DNA of 64,000 nucleotides from Symsagittifera roscoffensis (lineage: Eukaryota; Xenacoelomorpha; Acoela; Convolutidae). Each line of letters starts with the position of its first letter. The stretch's first letter is position 1. This document shows, in pieces, positions 12,591-23,400 of this stretch. The notes below the pieces were generated by a model. The model had not been told where the DNA came from, ran no database searches, and saw nothing but the letters and a program-made list of their open reading frames with translations. The DNA lies in assembly GCF_963678635.1 (NCBI RefSeq), contig NC_087066.1, forward strand, positions 23,797,609 through 23,861,608. The letters are read 5' to 3'. The position numbers were made by a program, and so were the translations under genes.

Positions 12591-13179
12591 GCTGTTTTTA
12601 AGTGATTCGTTCCAGGCTGAATTTTTGACAGTCCCAGACAGAAATTAAATGAAATTTTGGACGAAAATTAGGCAGGTACTGTCTAGCCTTGAAGTTGGAT
12701 CGAGTTCAAATTCTTCTCATGGTTGCTCTAAATGATTCTTAAACGTTACGCTCAATAGCATTTTAAACATTGTCTCCTAATATTTCTTAAGCATTGTGTT
12801 CAGTTAAACATTGCGTCCATAGCACATCCAGAGTTTCATTTAATATATAAGATTGAAGATTCAACTGAGTCACCAATTCAAGCTTACTGTAAAAATACGT
12901 ATTTTAGTTCTGCTACAAAAAAGCGTATTTCAACACAACTTAACTTAAATCCGCAATTTTCACAGCCTAAGGGTAAAATGAGCGCATAACGAGTTTAAGT
13001 CTGTGTGTTTTGTTACATGAAATTGTAACAAACAATAAATTTGATTGAGGTTTGTCTCAATGTAATTGTCGAACTCTTATGATTGACCACGAATTTATCA
13101 GGGAATAAAAAACAATAACCGTCAAGAAAAACTGAAAAAGTTCAAGACAGCTCTCTCAAAAATCGAAATAATCCCAATT
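12591..13179. other. AT-rich non-coding stretch
   Basis: Nothing recognised. Confidence 0.4.
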
Positions 13180-13497
13180 TCAAAAACTGATAATCTCATA
13201 CAACCGCGATCCTTTTTTCACAGTTAGACCTAGTAATGATTGTCCCAAAGATGAAACAGGTTGCAATAATACAACAGGAAGCAGTAGCATCAATGCGTTC
13301 TGCCGTGTAGTAGGCTTCAACATTGTTGCTCTGCCATAAACCGATATCTGAATCTTCTGATCAGTAAAAAGGCCGTTCGCCCTAACAATCGTTGATAGAT
13401 TTTTCGAATAAGCTAAACAATGTTCGATTTCGGCAACAAGTTGAACTGAACCAAGAAATATGCGTCCAATTGTGCGCCTACAAATATTTCTCAAAGC
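13180..13497 (-). CDS. Coding-like block, unidentified
   Basis: A minus-strand frame of about 105 codons ending at a stop at 13180, with protein-like composition (for example GSVQLVAEIEHCLAYSKNLS) and higher GC than its surroundings. A possible acceptor (ATTTGTAG followed by GCGCAC) lies near 13475, which would make it an internal or terminal exon. The apparent start methionine at about 13530 comes from the inserted LINE tail described next and is not original. I do not recognise the sequence. It could be an exon of the gene ending at 9175 or part of an eroded mobile element. Confidence 0.25.
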   Translation of the reverse strand, partial: ALRNICRRTIGRIFLGSVQLVAEIEHCLAYSKNLSTIVRANGLFTDQKIQISVYGRATMLKPTTRQNALMLLLPVVLLQPVSSLGQSLLGLTVKKGSRLYEIISF

Positions 13498-13588
13498 AAT
13501 TGACTGGTTTCCATGGGGGACCTCCCCCACGGTTGGTCCTGCACTGAGCAGGCCGGGGGCTAATAATAAAAAAATTGACTGGTTTCCA
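13498..13588 (+). mobile_element. 5'-truncated LINE tail (59 bp) with 16-bp target duplication
   Basis: The 16-bp direct repeat AATTGACTGGTTTCCA occurs at 13498-13513 and 13573-13588. Between them lies a 59-bp GC-rich insert that ends GGGGGCTAATAATAAAAA. A long target duplication plus a TAA-rich/A-rich 3' tail is the signature of target-primed reverse transcription by a non-LTR retrotransposon. The insert folds strongly: CCTGC-ACTGA-GCAGG is a perfect hairpin inside a CCCCC/GGGGG pairing, as expected for a 3'-end recognition structure. It represents only the very 3' end of the parent LINE, or of a SINE sharing that tail. Confidence 0.85.
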
Positions 13589-13847
13589 ACTCAACGTTAT
13601 CATGCCTATAAAGAATAATCAAAGGTTTGCCAGAGCCATTTTAAAACGCCATTTCTCTTCAAATTTGGTTGAGCTGTTCTTATAGTTTCTCCTCTACAAA
13701 ACCCAGAACACAGCTAGAAGTTCTTTTTGATCTTACTCCATCGTTCTCAGCAAAACAATATAATTGGTTTACTACGGTTGTGCAAAACAACCGCGAGCCT
13801 AAGTTAGCAAAATGACTTATCGTGGCGGCAATAATTGTCCCGTTTGA

Positions 13848-15281
13848 TCAAATTTTGGAGAAATTAAGAAAATAGTCGATCGAGTTGACCTTCGTAAAGA
13901 GCTGGATGAGGCTGTCTCTTATTTTCATAGAAAATTTCATCAAAGGAAAAAAATTTGTCTCCATTACGACGAGCTTGTTTCCATTGACTTACTAGAAGAA
14001 AAATTGACGTATCAACAGATGACGCAGAATGGTTTCACATCTTTGTTTCAAGATGTCCAAATTCAATCTACGCAAGTCAAGTTCCATGCGGTCAATCAAG
14101 AGTTCTGAGGGTCGTGGGAGAACAGTAAGTCCAGTTGTAAGTCAATATAGCAGATTTTTTCGTATTTCAAACGAATTCATTTGTTTTGTTTTTTTTTTCA
14201 AAACATTTGAGTTTCCTATCGTCTTAGTTTTTCTAATCATTATTTGACAATTTTTTTTGCAAATTGCTTATTTTACTCTGACTGTCGAATATTCCTAAGC
14301 TCTAGTTTTTCGTTCAGATCTTTTTAGTACCCCACGTAGAAAAAACGGCAATAAATTGAAAAACTTTTTTGATATATTAAGACAAGGGTCGGAACATTCT
14401 TTGCTACTTGCACAGTAACGGCTATCCTTATTTTTGTTTGTTTGTGCTTTTATTTATTGTTGACTTTGAAGATTCTGCGTTGAAAAAATTGCCTTAAACA
14501 ATATTCAATGGAGCATTTAATCATTGATCTTTCACATTTAATAAATTTTTGATGTTTATTCGGTATGTTCTGCAGAATACGTCACAGACATCGGCTATTG
14601 TTTAATTGTACTGAACGAAGAGTAAAACGACAAAGGATAAACTGGAACTGTAAAAATTTGGCAGCATCTTCTTTGCCTCAAAACAATTTTTTGACACCAA
14701 CTGAAAACGAGTTGACGGAGGCCAAACTTGGTTTTGATAAATCCGAACTGGGTACAAGTAATACGCGTAATTCTCGAGCGCAACATCGAAAACCATGCGG
14801 CACGGAATTGAAGCACAAGCTCCAATTTCTGGACTTGCCAAAAGCGGTTTAAAAAAATAAAAAAGCACAAAAACACGATAACATAAAAAGATGGCTATCC
14901 ATCAACACCGTCTATTATATTAAAAGAAGAGCATGAACAGCTGGACCCGAAAATTATATTAAAACAACGAAGTCAAAAAACCTTCAAAAATGTGGAAACA
15001 ATTTTTATCTTCCAAATCTTTCTTAGTAGCATGAAGATTATTTTAGCATTAAAGCTCAATTCGAGCACTAAATGAGCCTTGAAAAAAATTCGGAAACCGA
15101 CCAGGTCGACAATCCTGACGAAAAAAGTCCTGTACAAGAACTTCCTCGGTTCGCTGATAACCATGTGAGCAACCGATCTGTGACCAACGTAGCTTTGACA
15201 CATGAACACAGTGATGATTTAAAATATCCGGACAAAACGAATGAAAGATTTAAAACGCGTTTTTTTTTCAAACTATGTTGA
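13848..15281 (+). CDS. Possible multi-exon gene, three coding-like blocks, unidentified
   Basis: Three plus-strand stretches look more protein-like than their surroundings. Block 1 (13848-14108, 86 codons before a stop, no early ATG) encodes a charged helical-looking segment including VDRVDLRKELDEAVSYFHRK. Block 2 (14576-14852) follows a TTCTGCAG acceptor and is hydrophilic. Block 3 (15072-15281) starts at an ATG and is acidic and Asn/Asp-rich (MSLEKNSETDQVDNPDEKSP). A donor-like ACA|GTAAGT lies at 14124-14131, but in a different frame from block 1. I could not connect the blocks in one consistent reading and recognise no domain. They may be exons of a fast-evolving gene converging on EXOSC7, or remnants. 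Confidence 0.22.
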
Positions 15282-15890
15282 TCTTAGACAAAAAAATGAT
15301 GAAACAAATGTTGCAATCAAAAATTACGCCAAAACTACCGATTAAATTGCTGACAAAAATATATCACTCTGAGCCGAGCCTCTTGCCTAGTTCCGCAAAA
15401 GTTAACAAAGGTAAAATCTCCAAAAATTGCAGCAAAACATTAAAAAAATTTTAAGAATGAAAACTTGGTATCTATAAGGTGAAAAAGACATTTTCAAGCT
15501 ATAAAAAGCGAATATTTTACCCGCGTTAAGCATTGATGAACTACGGAAGGGCTCAATATGATATAGTTCTGTGAGCAACTGAACCGGTATTTTTGGTGTA
15601 GTTTTTGATTGAACAAAAAATTCCAAAATGATCTGTTTTTGGGGTAAAACTGCGGGTCCAATTTAAATTTTAGGTCCAAGACCTAGGAACCTCATCAGAA
15701 AAAACTTAACTCAGACCTCGACAAATCAGAAAAAAACTTCATGATACTGAAGAAATAAATCGAATTTTTGAATACTAAGTACTGAATAACATTTCGTCCT
15801 TTTAAAACACGTGAGGGTTAAAAAGTGTATTCATGGAAACTCAAAAAACTACTCAAGCTGAAAAGGTTCACAACAATGAGTTCAAAGCGA
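15282..15890. other. EXOSC7 downstream region
   Basis: AT-rich; expected to hold the EXOSC7 3' UTR. No additional gene recognised. Confidence 0.45.
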
Positions 15891-17588
15891 TCAAATATCC
15901 ATCAAAGTAAGCGCCGAGTTCAATGACTGCTGATATGCAATCAGTTGCTGTTTTAATCTATCATGCAGTTCCTTCGCCGTCTTTGTGCCGAGATCCATCA
16001 TGGTCGCAAAAGATGAAAAGGACAGACTGTGGGTTCCATACTTCCTGCAACCGGACACTCTGCCTTTGGTGTCAACTCCCATTACAATTTGAGATGTAGA
16101 ACACGCTTCCTCTTCTATCGTGGCATCCACCACGTGTGCTGATTGGGAGGAGGAGGATCCTATTTTGGAGACAGTGACCAAGAGAGGACATAATTCGAAG
16201 TTGAACCACTCAGTTTGGTCCATACATTCATTCATGTCACTCATCACGTGAATTTCTTCACTTTCACTATCGTACTCCACTGATGGGATCTAATATTCAA
16301 AATTGGCAATCAATTCTTGTTAAATGGACTTTCGAATACATTAAACAATGAAAAAATGTTAATAATTAAATCTGCATATTTTTCGAAAATTCAAAGAGGA
16401 CACCAAACGTTCTTTGAGGGGAAGTCTTCTTCTGAATCTATTTTTTGAAATATGTTATGTATTCCTGAAATCCGAAATTTTACAGAACACACCTGTGTGT
16501 CAAACAGTGCCGCTTTTACTGCAAGTGAAATGATGTCATACAGAGATCCGGCCGAACATTCTAGAATAACGATATCAATGTTCAACAGCCAGCAGTGTTT
16601 TCCAGCCACTATACACAATTTGCTGAGGTTTGACACAGCAGTAGCCCCTTGACAGTAGACACTGTTCAGCACATTGTAGATGTCTGTTCCCAGTTCCTTC
16701 CCCTCCCGCCCTTCGAAACGGGGACTGGCCAAGGCGGAACAGTCCACGAAGAAATCTATCCTGCCCTGCAGAATACAAACATGCGATGATTAAACTAAAC
16801 AGTATCGAGAAAATACATAGTGATTATCAGTGCAATTTGAATTGTTTGTTATCATAAACTTACCAATTCTAAATCTTATCTATTCTCTGAGATAAGACTT
16901 TTTTGTCATAAAAGCTGAATTTAATGCTACGGCCACTTCACGAAGTGAGGAAAAGGAACAATGAGGCACTTTTTTTCCGATTTCTCCAAGCCCTAGGAAA
17001 GCTCGTAGGGTTCAAGTAAGGTTATTTTGAACCTCTTTCAGCCGTGATTTTGACTCGGTTGTCAAAAAAAATTTGAAAAAGTTGTCGAGAAAGATCGGTC
17101 CGATATTTGAGACCGGACTTTGGTGACATCCAATCTAATTCTACTCCAATTTTTACGTTTCTCAGTCATAATTACTTCTCAATTTGCAATAATTTTTTAC
17201 CTACACTAAAAGCCTTTTATAAAAAAAGTTTTTGAAGTATCGCTGTTATCTGAACATTAGTATAGCAGAGCTACTAGAATAGCAACCGGCTATCTTGGTT
17301 CTAACTTAACTCTTACATGAGCCTTAAAAAGAGTACAAATGCTCTTTGAAAGCATACCTGATCAGGTGTCTTGATATCTGGACTGTCCAACTCGACCTTC
17401 ACTCCAACCAATACATCTGTATTGCCTTCCACTTTGACTCTGGCTGACCCATTGGAAGAAGACACCACTCCTGTCTCCACTGAGAACTCCCTGTAGTCAG
17501 TGTTAGTTCGTCCATCGTTGCGACAGTCTTGCTCCACTCCATGTACAATGAATAATTTCTCCGCCTCCGATAGAATCACATTTGCCAT
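15891..17588 (-). CDS. EXOSC7: Exosome complex component EXOSC7 (Rrp42), complete, three exons
   Basis: A catalytically inert RNase PH-type subunit of the hexameric ring of the eukaryotic RNA exosome, which degrades and trims RNA 3'-5' in nucleus and cytoplasm. Exons (minus strand): 17358-17588 (ATG at 17588; ends CAG|GTATGC), 16493-16765 (after TTCTGCAG; ends CAG|GTGTGT) and 15891-16289 (after ATTAG; TGA at 15893). All junctions are phase 0. The spliced product is 300 aa, close to the usual 290 or so. Diagnostic stretches are the N-terminal LSEAEKLFIVHGVEQDCRND, then SGSARVK-like and DVLVGVKVEL motifs, FFVDCSALASPRFEGREGKE, the HCWLLNIDIVILEC strand and ISLAVKAALFDTQ in exon 2, and VVDATIEEEACS in exon 3. 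The short introns (592 and 203 bp) contain nothing notable. No start alternative is needed: the ATG aligns with the family start. Confidence 0.97.
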
Positions 17589-17779
17589 CACGTCGAATCA
17601 CTTTCGAGGCTATATTGTCAATTCATCTCAAATATTCAGTCATTTAATGAGCCAAATGATTTAGCTTGACTATAAGAAAAATTGGTTTAAAGCCAGAGAA
17701 TTCAAACATGCAGGATTAAAATTAACTGCTCCAATTAAAAATCAAAAGTTGCACACCAATCTTCAGTGTCTGCCTTGTG

Positions 17780-19380
17780 GAAAAGGGTCTTAAACACAGA
17801 AGCGAAGCGGAGCTTCGCACCACTCGCGTTACAAAGCAAAAATAAACTTTAAGTCGAAAAAAAAAGAAAATTGTTCAAAAAAAACAAGGAACCAAAATTT
17901 TGATAGTCTCGATAAAAGACAACTAGGTGCCCAGCTACGACTAGAGATACGTGTTTGCTATTTTTGACTTTTGATACTGATGCGTGAGAAAATGTGTAAT
18001 TTCAAAAATTTGACTTAGCTCAAAACCTTAGTTGTTTCTCTACTAAAATAAGTTAAGGGTGAAAGTTTTTGAGATACTCGAATTTTCACAAGGACAACAT
18101 GTCTATTACAAAAAAATTAGGAGTCGCCGCTTCTGCCGGAAAAATTCTCGCACGCGTTGTGTGTGATTGAACTTTTCATCTCAGATTTGATACGGTACTT
18201 TTTAAGAAAATTCAAAAAGTTTCTAAGAAACGGTCGAAAGCTCAATCATTTGGCTTTCCGAAATCGATTTTTTGCAAAAAAAACAGGTCATGGCTGCTAA
18301 GGTAGAGAAGATTCTCGGGTTGTTTAATTGAACACTTAACCTGAGAATTGGCAGAGTAGTTTTCAAGTGAAGTCAAAAAGTTTCCAAAAAACGGTCAAAG
18401 TTTCAAAACTTTGACTGTTTGAAGGTCATAAATTTTTTCTGAAGAAAATTGGGAGTAGCCTATTATAATGGCAGGCTTTCAACAATCTGTTGTTTCGATT
18501 AAACCTACTATACCAGATTTGTCAGGATAATTAACCAGAAAAGTCCAAACAACAGTCATCAAATCAAAATATTGACATTTCCGAGAATCATAGCTTTGTG
18601 TATAATTTCGATTGAAACCAAAAACAGATTTGGGAGGGTAGTTCTCGAGAAAACTCAACAATTTAAAAGTGGTCAAAACAACAACTTTTGACTTTCCCAG
18701 GGCCATAAATTTTTGGCAAAATTTTGGGCGTAGTTGCGTATGCAAAGGAGCCTTCCACAACCCGTTCTTTGGATTCAACCCTAAACCTCCCTCAGTTATG
18801 TGAGGGTAGTTTTCGAGAAAATTCAATAAATCGAACAACACCGGCCAAAAACTTAGGAATTTGACTTTTCCGAGGGTGATAACTTGATTCAGCTTGACTA
18901 TAAGAAAAATTCATTTAAAAGCCATAAAATTCAAACATTTACAGAATTAAAATTGATTGCTAGAATTAAAATTCAATACTCGCACACAATCTTCACAAGC
19001 GAGCGACACTGTAAAAGAATTGTTCATACAAAATATATGCAACCGACATTTGAAAAAGAGTTTTGAACACAAAGGCGAATATTTGGATGCCTCAATAAAA
19101 GACAATTAGATGCCCAGCTAAACTGGAAGTAACTGTTTGCGATTTTTTAAATTCGTTAACTGAGAATTTTAAAGGGGTAGTTCCCGAGAAAATTTTAAAA
19201 AATGAAAAACAAAATCCGAGGGCCAAGTAGCAAAAAATGTGGGCGGAGCTGCGTCTTCCATTAGCTAGGCAGTCTTTCCATTGATATCATTTTTGAAAAT
19301 CGGTAGAATACTTTGAGAAAAACTTGAATTTCAGCACAAAGTGAAAAAATTTTCTAAGGCGTCGCAATAAAATTTACAAA
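17780..19380. repeat. Dispersed AT-rich repeat family 1, copy B
   Basis: Opens with GCGAAGCGGAGCTTCGC, a 7-bp perfect hairpin, followed by CACCACTCGCG. It then holds ordered blocks including TCTCGATAAAAGACAA, GGTGCCCAGCTA, GAACTTTTCATCT and repeated GTAGTTTTC(A/G)AG segments separated by ~120-150 bp. The same order is seen at 30.96-32.2 kb and, in part, at 7.66-8.5 kb. Within copy B the CTCAATAAAAGACAATTAGA-type block recurs at ~19.09 kb, so the copy is internally repetitive. Confidence 0.65.
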
Positions 19381-19830
19381 ATCAATCCCATACATTTTCA
19401 TAATGGGAACAGAAAAAAATTAAGACGCGAAAAAAAGCCGACAATATTTGAGCAGACACCAGTTGAGCGAACAAAAAAAATTGATTTAATGAGAACTTTC
19501 AAAGGTTTCAAGTCCTCCTAAAACTACAATGAACAATACTTGCAACTACCATGATACTTGCTTACAACACCAGAAAAAACCGTGACGTGGCAACTAAGCC
19601 GACAAAACTTGAGCAGATAAACGAAAGTCTGACAAAGCAATTTACGAAAGTCCGACAAACTTTCGATCAAAAATCAAGTTCAAAATTTGTAAAAATTTGT
19701 TTGCGGGGGAAAAAGCGTAGTTCCCGAGTACAAGACACTTGCTTTCGCAAGTGTAAAGCAGAAACCAAGTCAAGGCAACCTTCAAAGAAAACTCCACCTT
19801 CAAACTAGAAGTCGGTCACACTTTTCGTGG
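19381..19830. repeat. Dispersed AT-rich repeat family 2, copy A
   Basis: Recognisable by CAACTAAGCCGACAAAACTTGAGC, and by CACTTGCTTTCGCAAGTG, a hairpin with a 6-bp stem, at its end. Related blocks occur at 22.3-23.4 kb and 25.35-26.3 kb inside DPF introns. No coding frame; the 85-codon frame inside it is Lys-rich low-complexity sequence without domain features. Confidence 0.5.
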
Positions 19831-20477
19831 CCTTTACGCTTTCGCTATTCGACAGTGGAGTTTGCCCTCATTACAACAAAGGAAATTAATTGAACTTAAA
19901 AAGAAATCAAAAGACAAACCGCAAAAAAATCAAATTTCAGCATAAACAAATTTAAAGACATTTTCCTACAAAAACGGGAATAAATCATAACCACCAGTAG
20001 AAGTGTCTTCACTAAATTACTTGACACTTAACGGGAACACTTTGAATCCGAATATTAGACTAAACGTTTTAAAATATGATACCTCACTCGAAATCAACTG
20101 ACGTAACCTTGTTACGATGATTTTGCGCGATGTTTATTTGTACTTCTGGTATTTGTACTCCTGAAGGGACTTTAGTATGCTACAATATCTCAATGCTACG
20201 CGCTTTTTTGAGCTGAATGATTTTTTCATAATTAATTACGGGTAAGTGAAAATGACATGAAACTCGCTGTAAAAAGTATGAAACAGTTTAATATTAAATT
20301 AACATCCAAAACAAATGAAACATGCTGAAATATTGATAGATATTTATAAATTTGAAAACAATCAAATCAAAATATTATTGAAATAGAACAGTCAAACTAC
20401 GTAAACAGACAAACAATTTACGAATGTTATTCAAGCTACGTAAACAATTTGCGAATGTTATTTAAGTTGCTAAAATT

Positions 20478-23400
20478 CTACGGCTGCGAAGAGTACAGAT
20501 GATGTCCATCAGGGTGCTGAATTTGCATGTGGGTAGGGTTGTACTGAGACGATGGCTGGTAGGGGTGGTGCATTGGCAGCTGATGCGCCATAGGATAGTG
20601 AGGGGGAGACCTTCTCGCTTGCAGTGCCTGGGATGGCTCTTGGGGTGGTACCACTGGTGCTTGAGGTGCTGGTATATTGGTAGGCGTAGACGTTACAGTA
20701 CCCGATGATTGCGTGGTTGAAACTTGGTCTGGGTGCTTCAAGCATAGATGACAACTCCAGCTACCTGAAACATCGTTTAAAATAAGCAAGAGCTATATCA
20801 TACTTCCCTTTCAGCAATATGCTGGCGATCTTCATCAAAATCTATTTCAGATGAAGTGATGATTTATAAAATATGAAAGACGTTACAAAAGCAGAAAGTA
20901 AATATCAGTTATTAAGAGGCGTCGGAATAAAGACTTGCCTTCGGGTGGCTCATCAATTGGTGGGTTGAGACAGTACATGTGGAAGCCCCTATCGCAGTCG
21001 TCACAGAAGAGAAGCTGGTCCTAAGAGACAATCTTACCGTTAGTTCAATACAAATTCAGAGTGTGTAAGTTTAGAAGCTTCAACTGAACCATTTCAATCA
21101 AATTTTAACGTATTTTGATTGAAATATCTTTGACTATTTTTCAAATTTTCAATAAATATTTCAAAATTGGAATCAGAAAATAGAACGCACGTCGTTTTCT
21201 GAGGTTCCGCAGGCGGTGCAAGCCTTGCACTCAATGCACTGCCAGTTGTACTCCTTCACTCTCTTTCTCATCGTCTCACTGAAGGCCAGACAAGTCGGGT
21301 GGGCTGCAATGGACCACACATTATACACTATCACAATTGAAAAGGGTTATATGCATTCAATATTCGCACAATAAATGATTTTATAGAGATTTAATGATTG
21401 GTATCCCATCTTTAAATCTTCTGCACATGCGATATTGATTGCTTGGAAATGATTTATTACTCAACAATATGTAAAAGACGAAGCTTTTCTTTTTCTGGCA
21501 GAAGATACCATAAATAAGCCATCGTGCGCTACCTGTTCTGTGGCAGTCCGAACACGAAATCTGAACTTCAGGCTGACCAGTCTTCAGATTCTGCTCATCA
21601 GTGCCCTGACACAAACCACACTTGCCCTCTTCCCCACTCCCTACTACTGCAGCCGACACACCCCCACTCTCCCCTCCGTGTGAAGCAGCATTACCACCAC
21701 CACCACCACTTCCCCCTTCGCCGCTATTCGGAGGGGGGTTCTGTCTGCTGTTTGCCAAGTACATCAAGTGTGGGTTTGAAGACGGAGTTCCACTCATGTG
21801 GTCGTAAGCGTATTCCTGGTTGCTGTCTCCGTGGTTGCCATGCATGGATGAAGGGTAGACCATTGGGGTAGTTTGATTTGAACACTCCGAATCTTAACAA
21901 CCGATTCTAATCTAACGGCAGCTCAAAATCTATTATTTCAAAAACAACAATTAATTCCATATAAAATGAACACCTGTTTCTAATTTTGAGTTGAATTTTA
22001 TAATATTAAATTGGCTAATTATTGCCAAAATGATAAACTCAAAATTCAAATGATGAACAACCGATTCAAAAGATTTTGGATTCAAAAGAACTATTTTCGG
22101 ACCGTAAATTTTTAATGGTATAGACTTCAAAATTTCCCAGAAAATCAAATAGGATGAAACTCATCATTATCAATTATCGCTTCTATTACACAGAGGCTAA
22201 GCAGAGTTGCGATAGAAGACAAACATAAAAAACATAAGAAAAAAATTTAAAAAGTTTTAAAAAAAACAAGATTTAAATTTAAACGTTCATAAGTCATGTA
22301 GAAGTTCATTTTATGCAAAGATGCGAGCCATTTGAATATTAAATTAGCAACAGAAGACAACAAAGCCGATAATCTTTGAGCAGACAAAATTGAGCTGAAC
22401 AAAAAAGATTTTATAAAAATTTTTAACTCCCCCCTTAAAGTACATTTAACATTTAACAACATTTGCACTTCAATTTTCAATGAAAATTGCTAACACGACA
22501 AGAAAATTTCCTGATAAGAAAACTAAGTCGACAATCTTTGGGCACACACAATATGAGCCGGAAAATTTTTTTTTTTCAATTCCACCCTGAAACTACATTG
22601 AACAACTTTTGGATTTGCAACTACAATGAAGATGCTTCAGCGCAAGCAAATTTTTTGATGTGACAACTAAGCCGACAAAACTTGAGCTTAACAAACGAAA
22701 ACTTCAACTTTTACTGGGAAAAAGTTGTCAGAAAAAAATTTGAAAGGAAATTGTAATAAAATTTTGAGCGATAAAATTGTTTGAATTTTCAACTTGTATT
22801 CTTCAACCGACCTAATATGTTCAAATTTTAAAAAAATCTCGTTTTTGCCGTTTAGCTGATGCAAATAGTTTCACTAAATCGACAAAACAGAAACCGAAAT
22901 AAATTAGACCTAATAAAATTTTATAAACTACAAATTTAGAAACTTATACTACAACTAAACTTATATTAAACTTAAATTAAACTTATATAAACTAACTTAT
23001 ATTAAACTTATAAACTACAAATTTATAAACAGGAATTAATCAAAGACACCTGAGACTAAAATGAAAACTGCTTTCAGCGCAAAAAAAATCCGCGTGTGGC
23101 AAGTAAGCCGACAAATCATTAAACGACAAACAAAAGTTATTAAACTATTCAAACTTTCCAAGACTATTCAAACTTTCCAAGAAAAAAAATCAATTTCATA
23201 CACTGAAAAAACAAGGTCCGACCGGGACTCAGACTCCAGACCATAGGGTGCAAAGCCAACTGCATTAACTTTATGTGGAAATGGGCCTGGAAGTTTCTAA
23301 GGTTCAATAATAAAGCAACATCAATTTTTTCCAAATGTGTAAGAAAAGTTGTTTACGGGAAAAAAAGTCCAGCTCTCGATTACAATACACTTGCTTTCCG

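Larger units (their letters stand above)
17589..20477. other. Intergenic region between EXOSC7 and DPF
   Basis: Both neighbours are on the minus strand, so this holds the EXOSC7 promoter (near 17.6-17.7 kb) and the DPF 3' UTR (near 20.4 kb). No promoter motif could be assigned. Most of the rest is dispersed repeats, listed separately. Confidence 0.5.
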
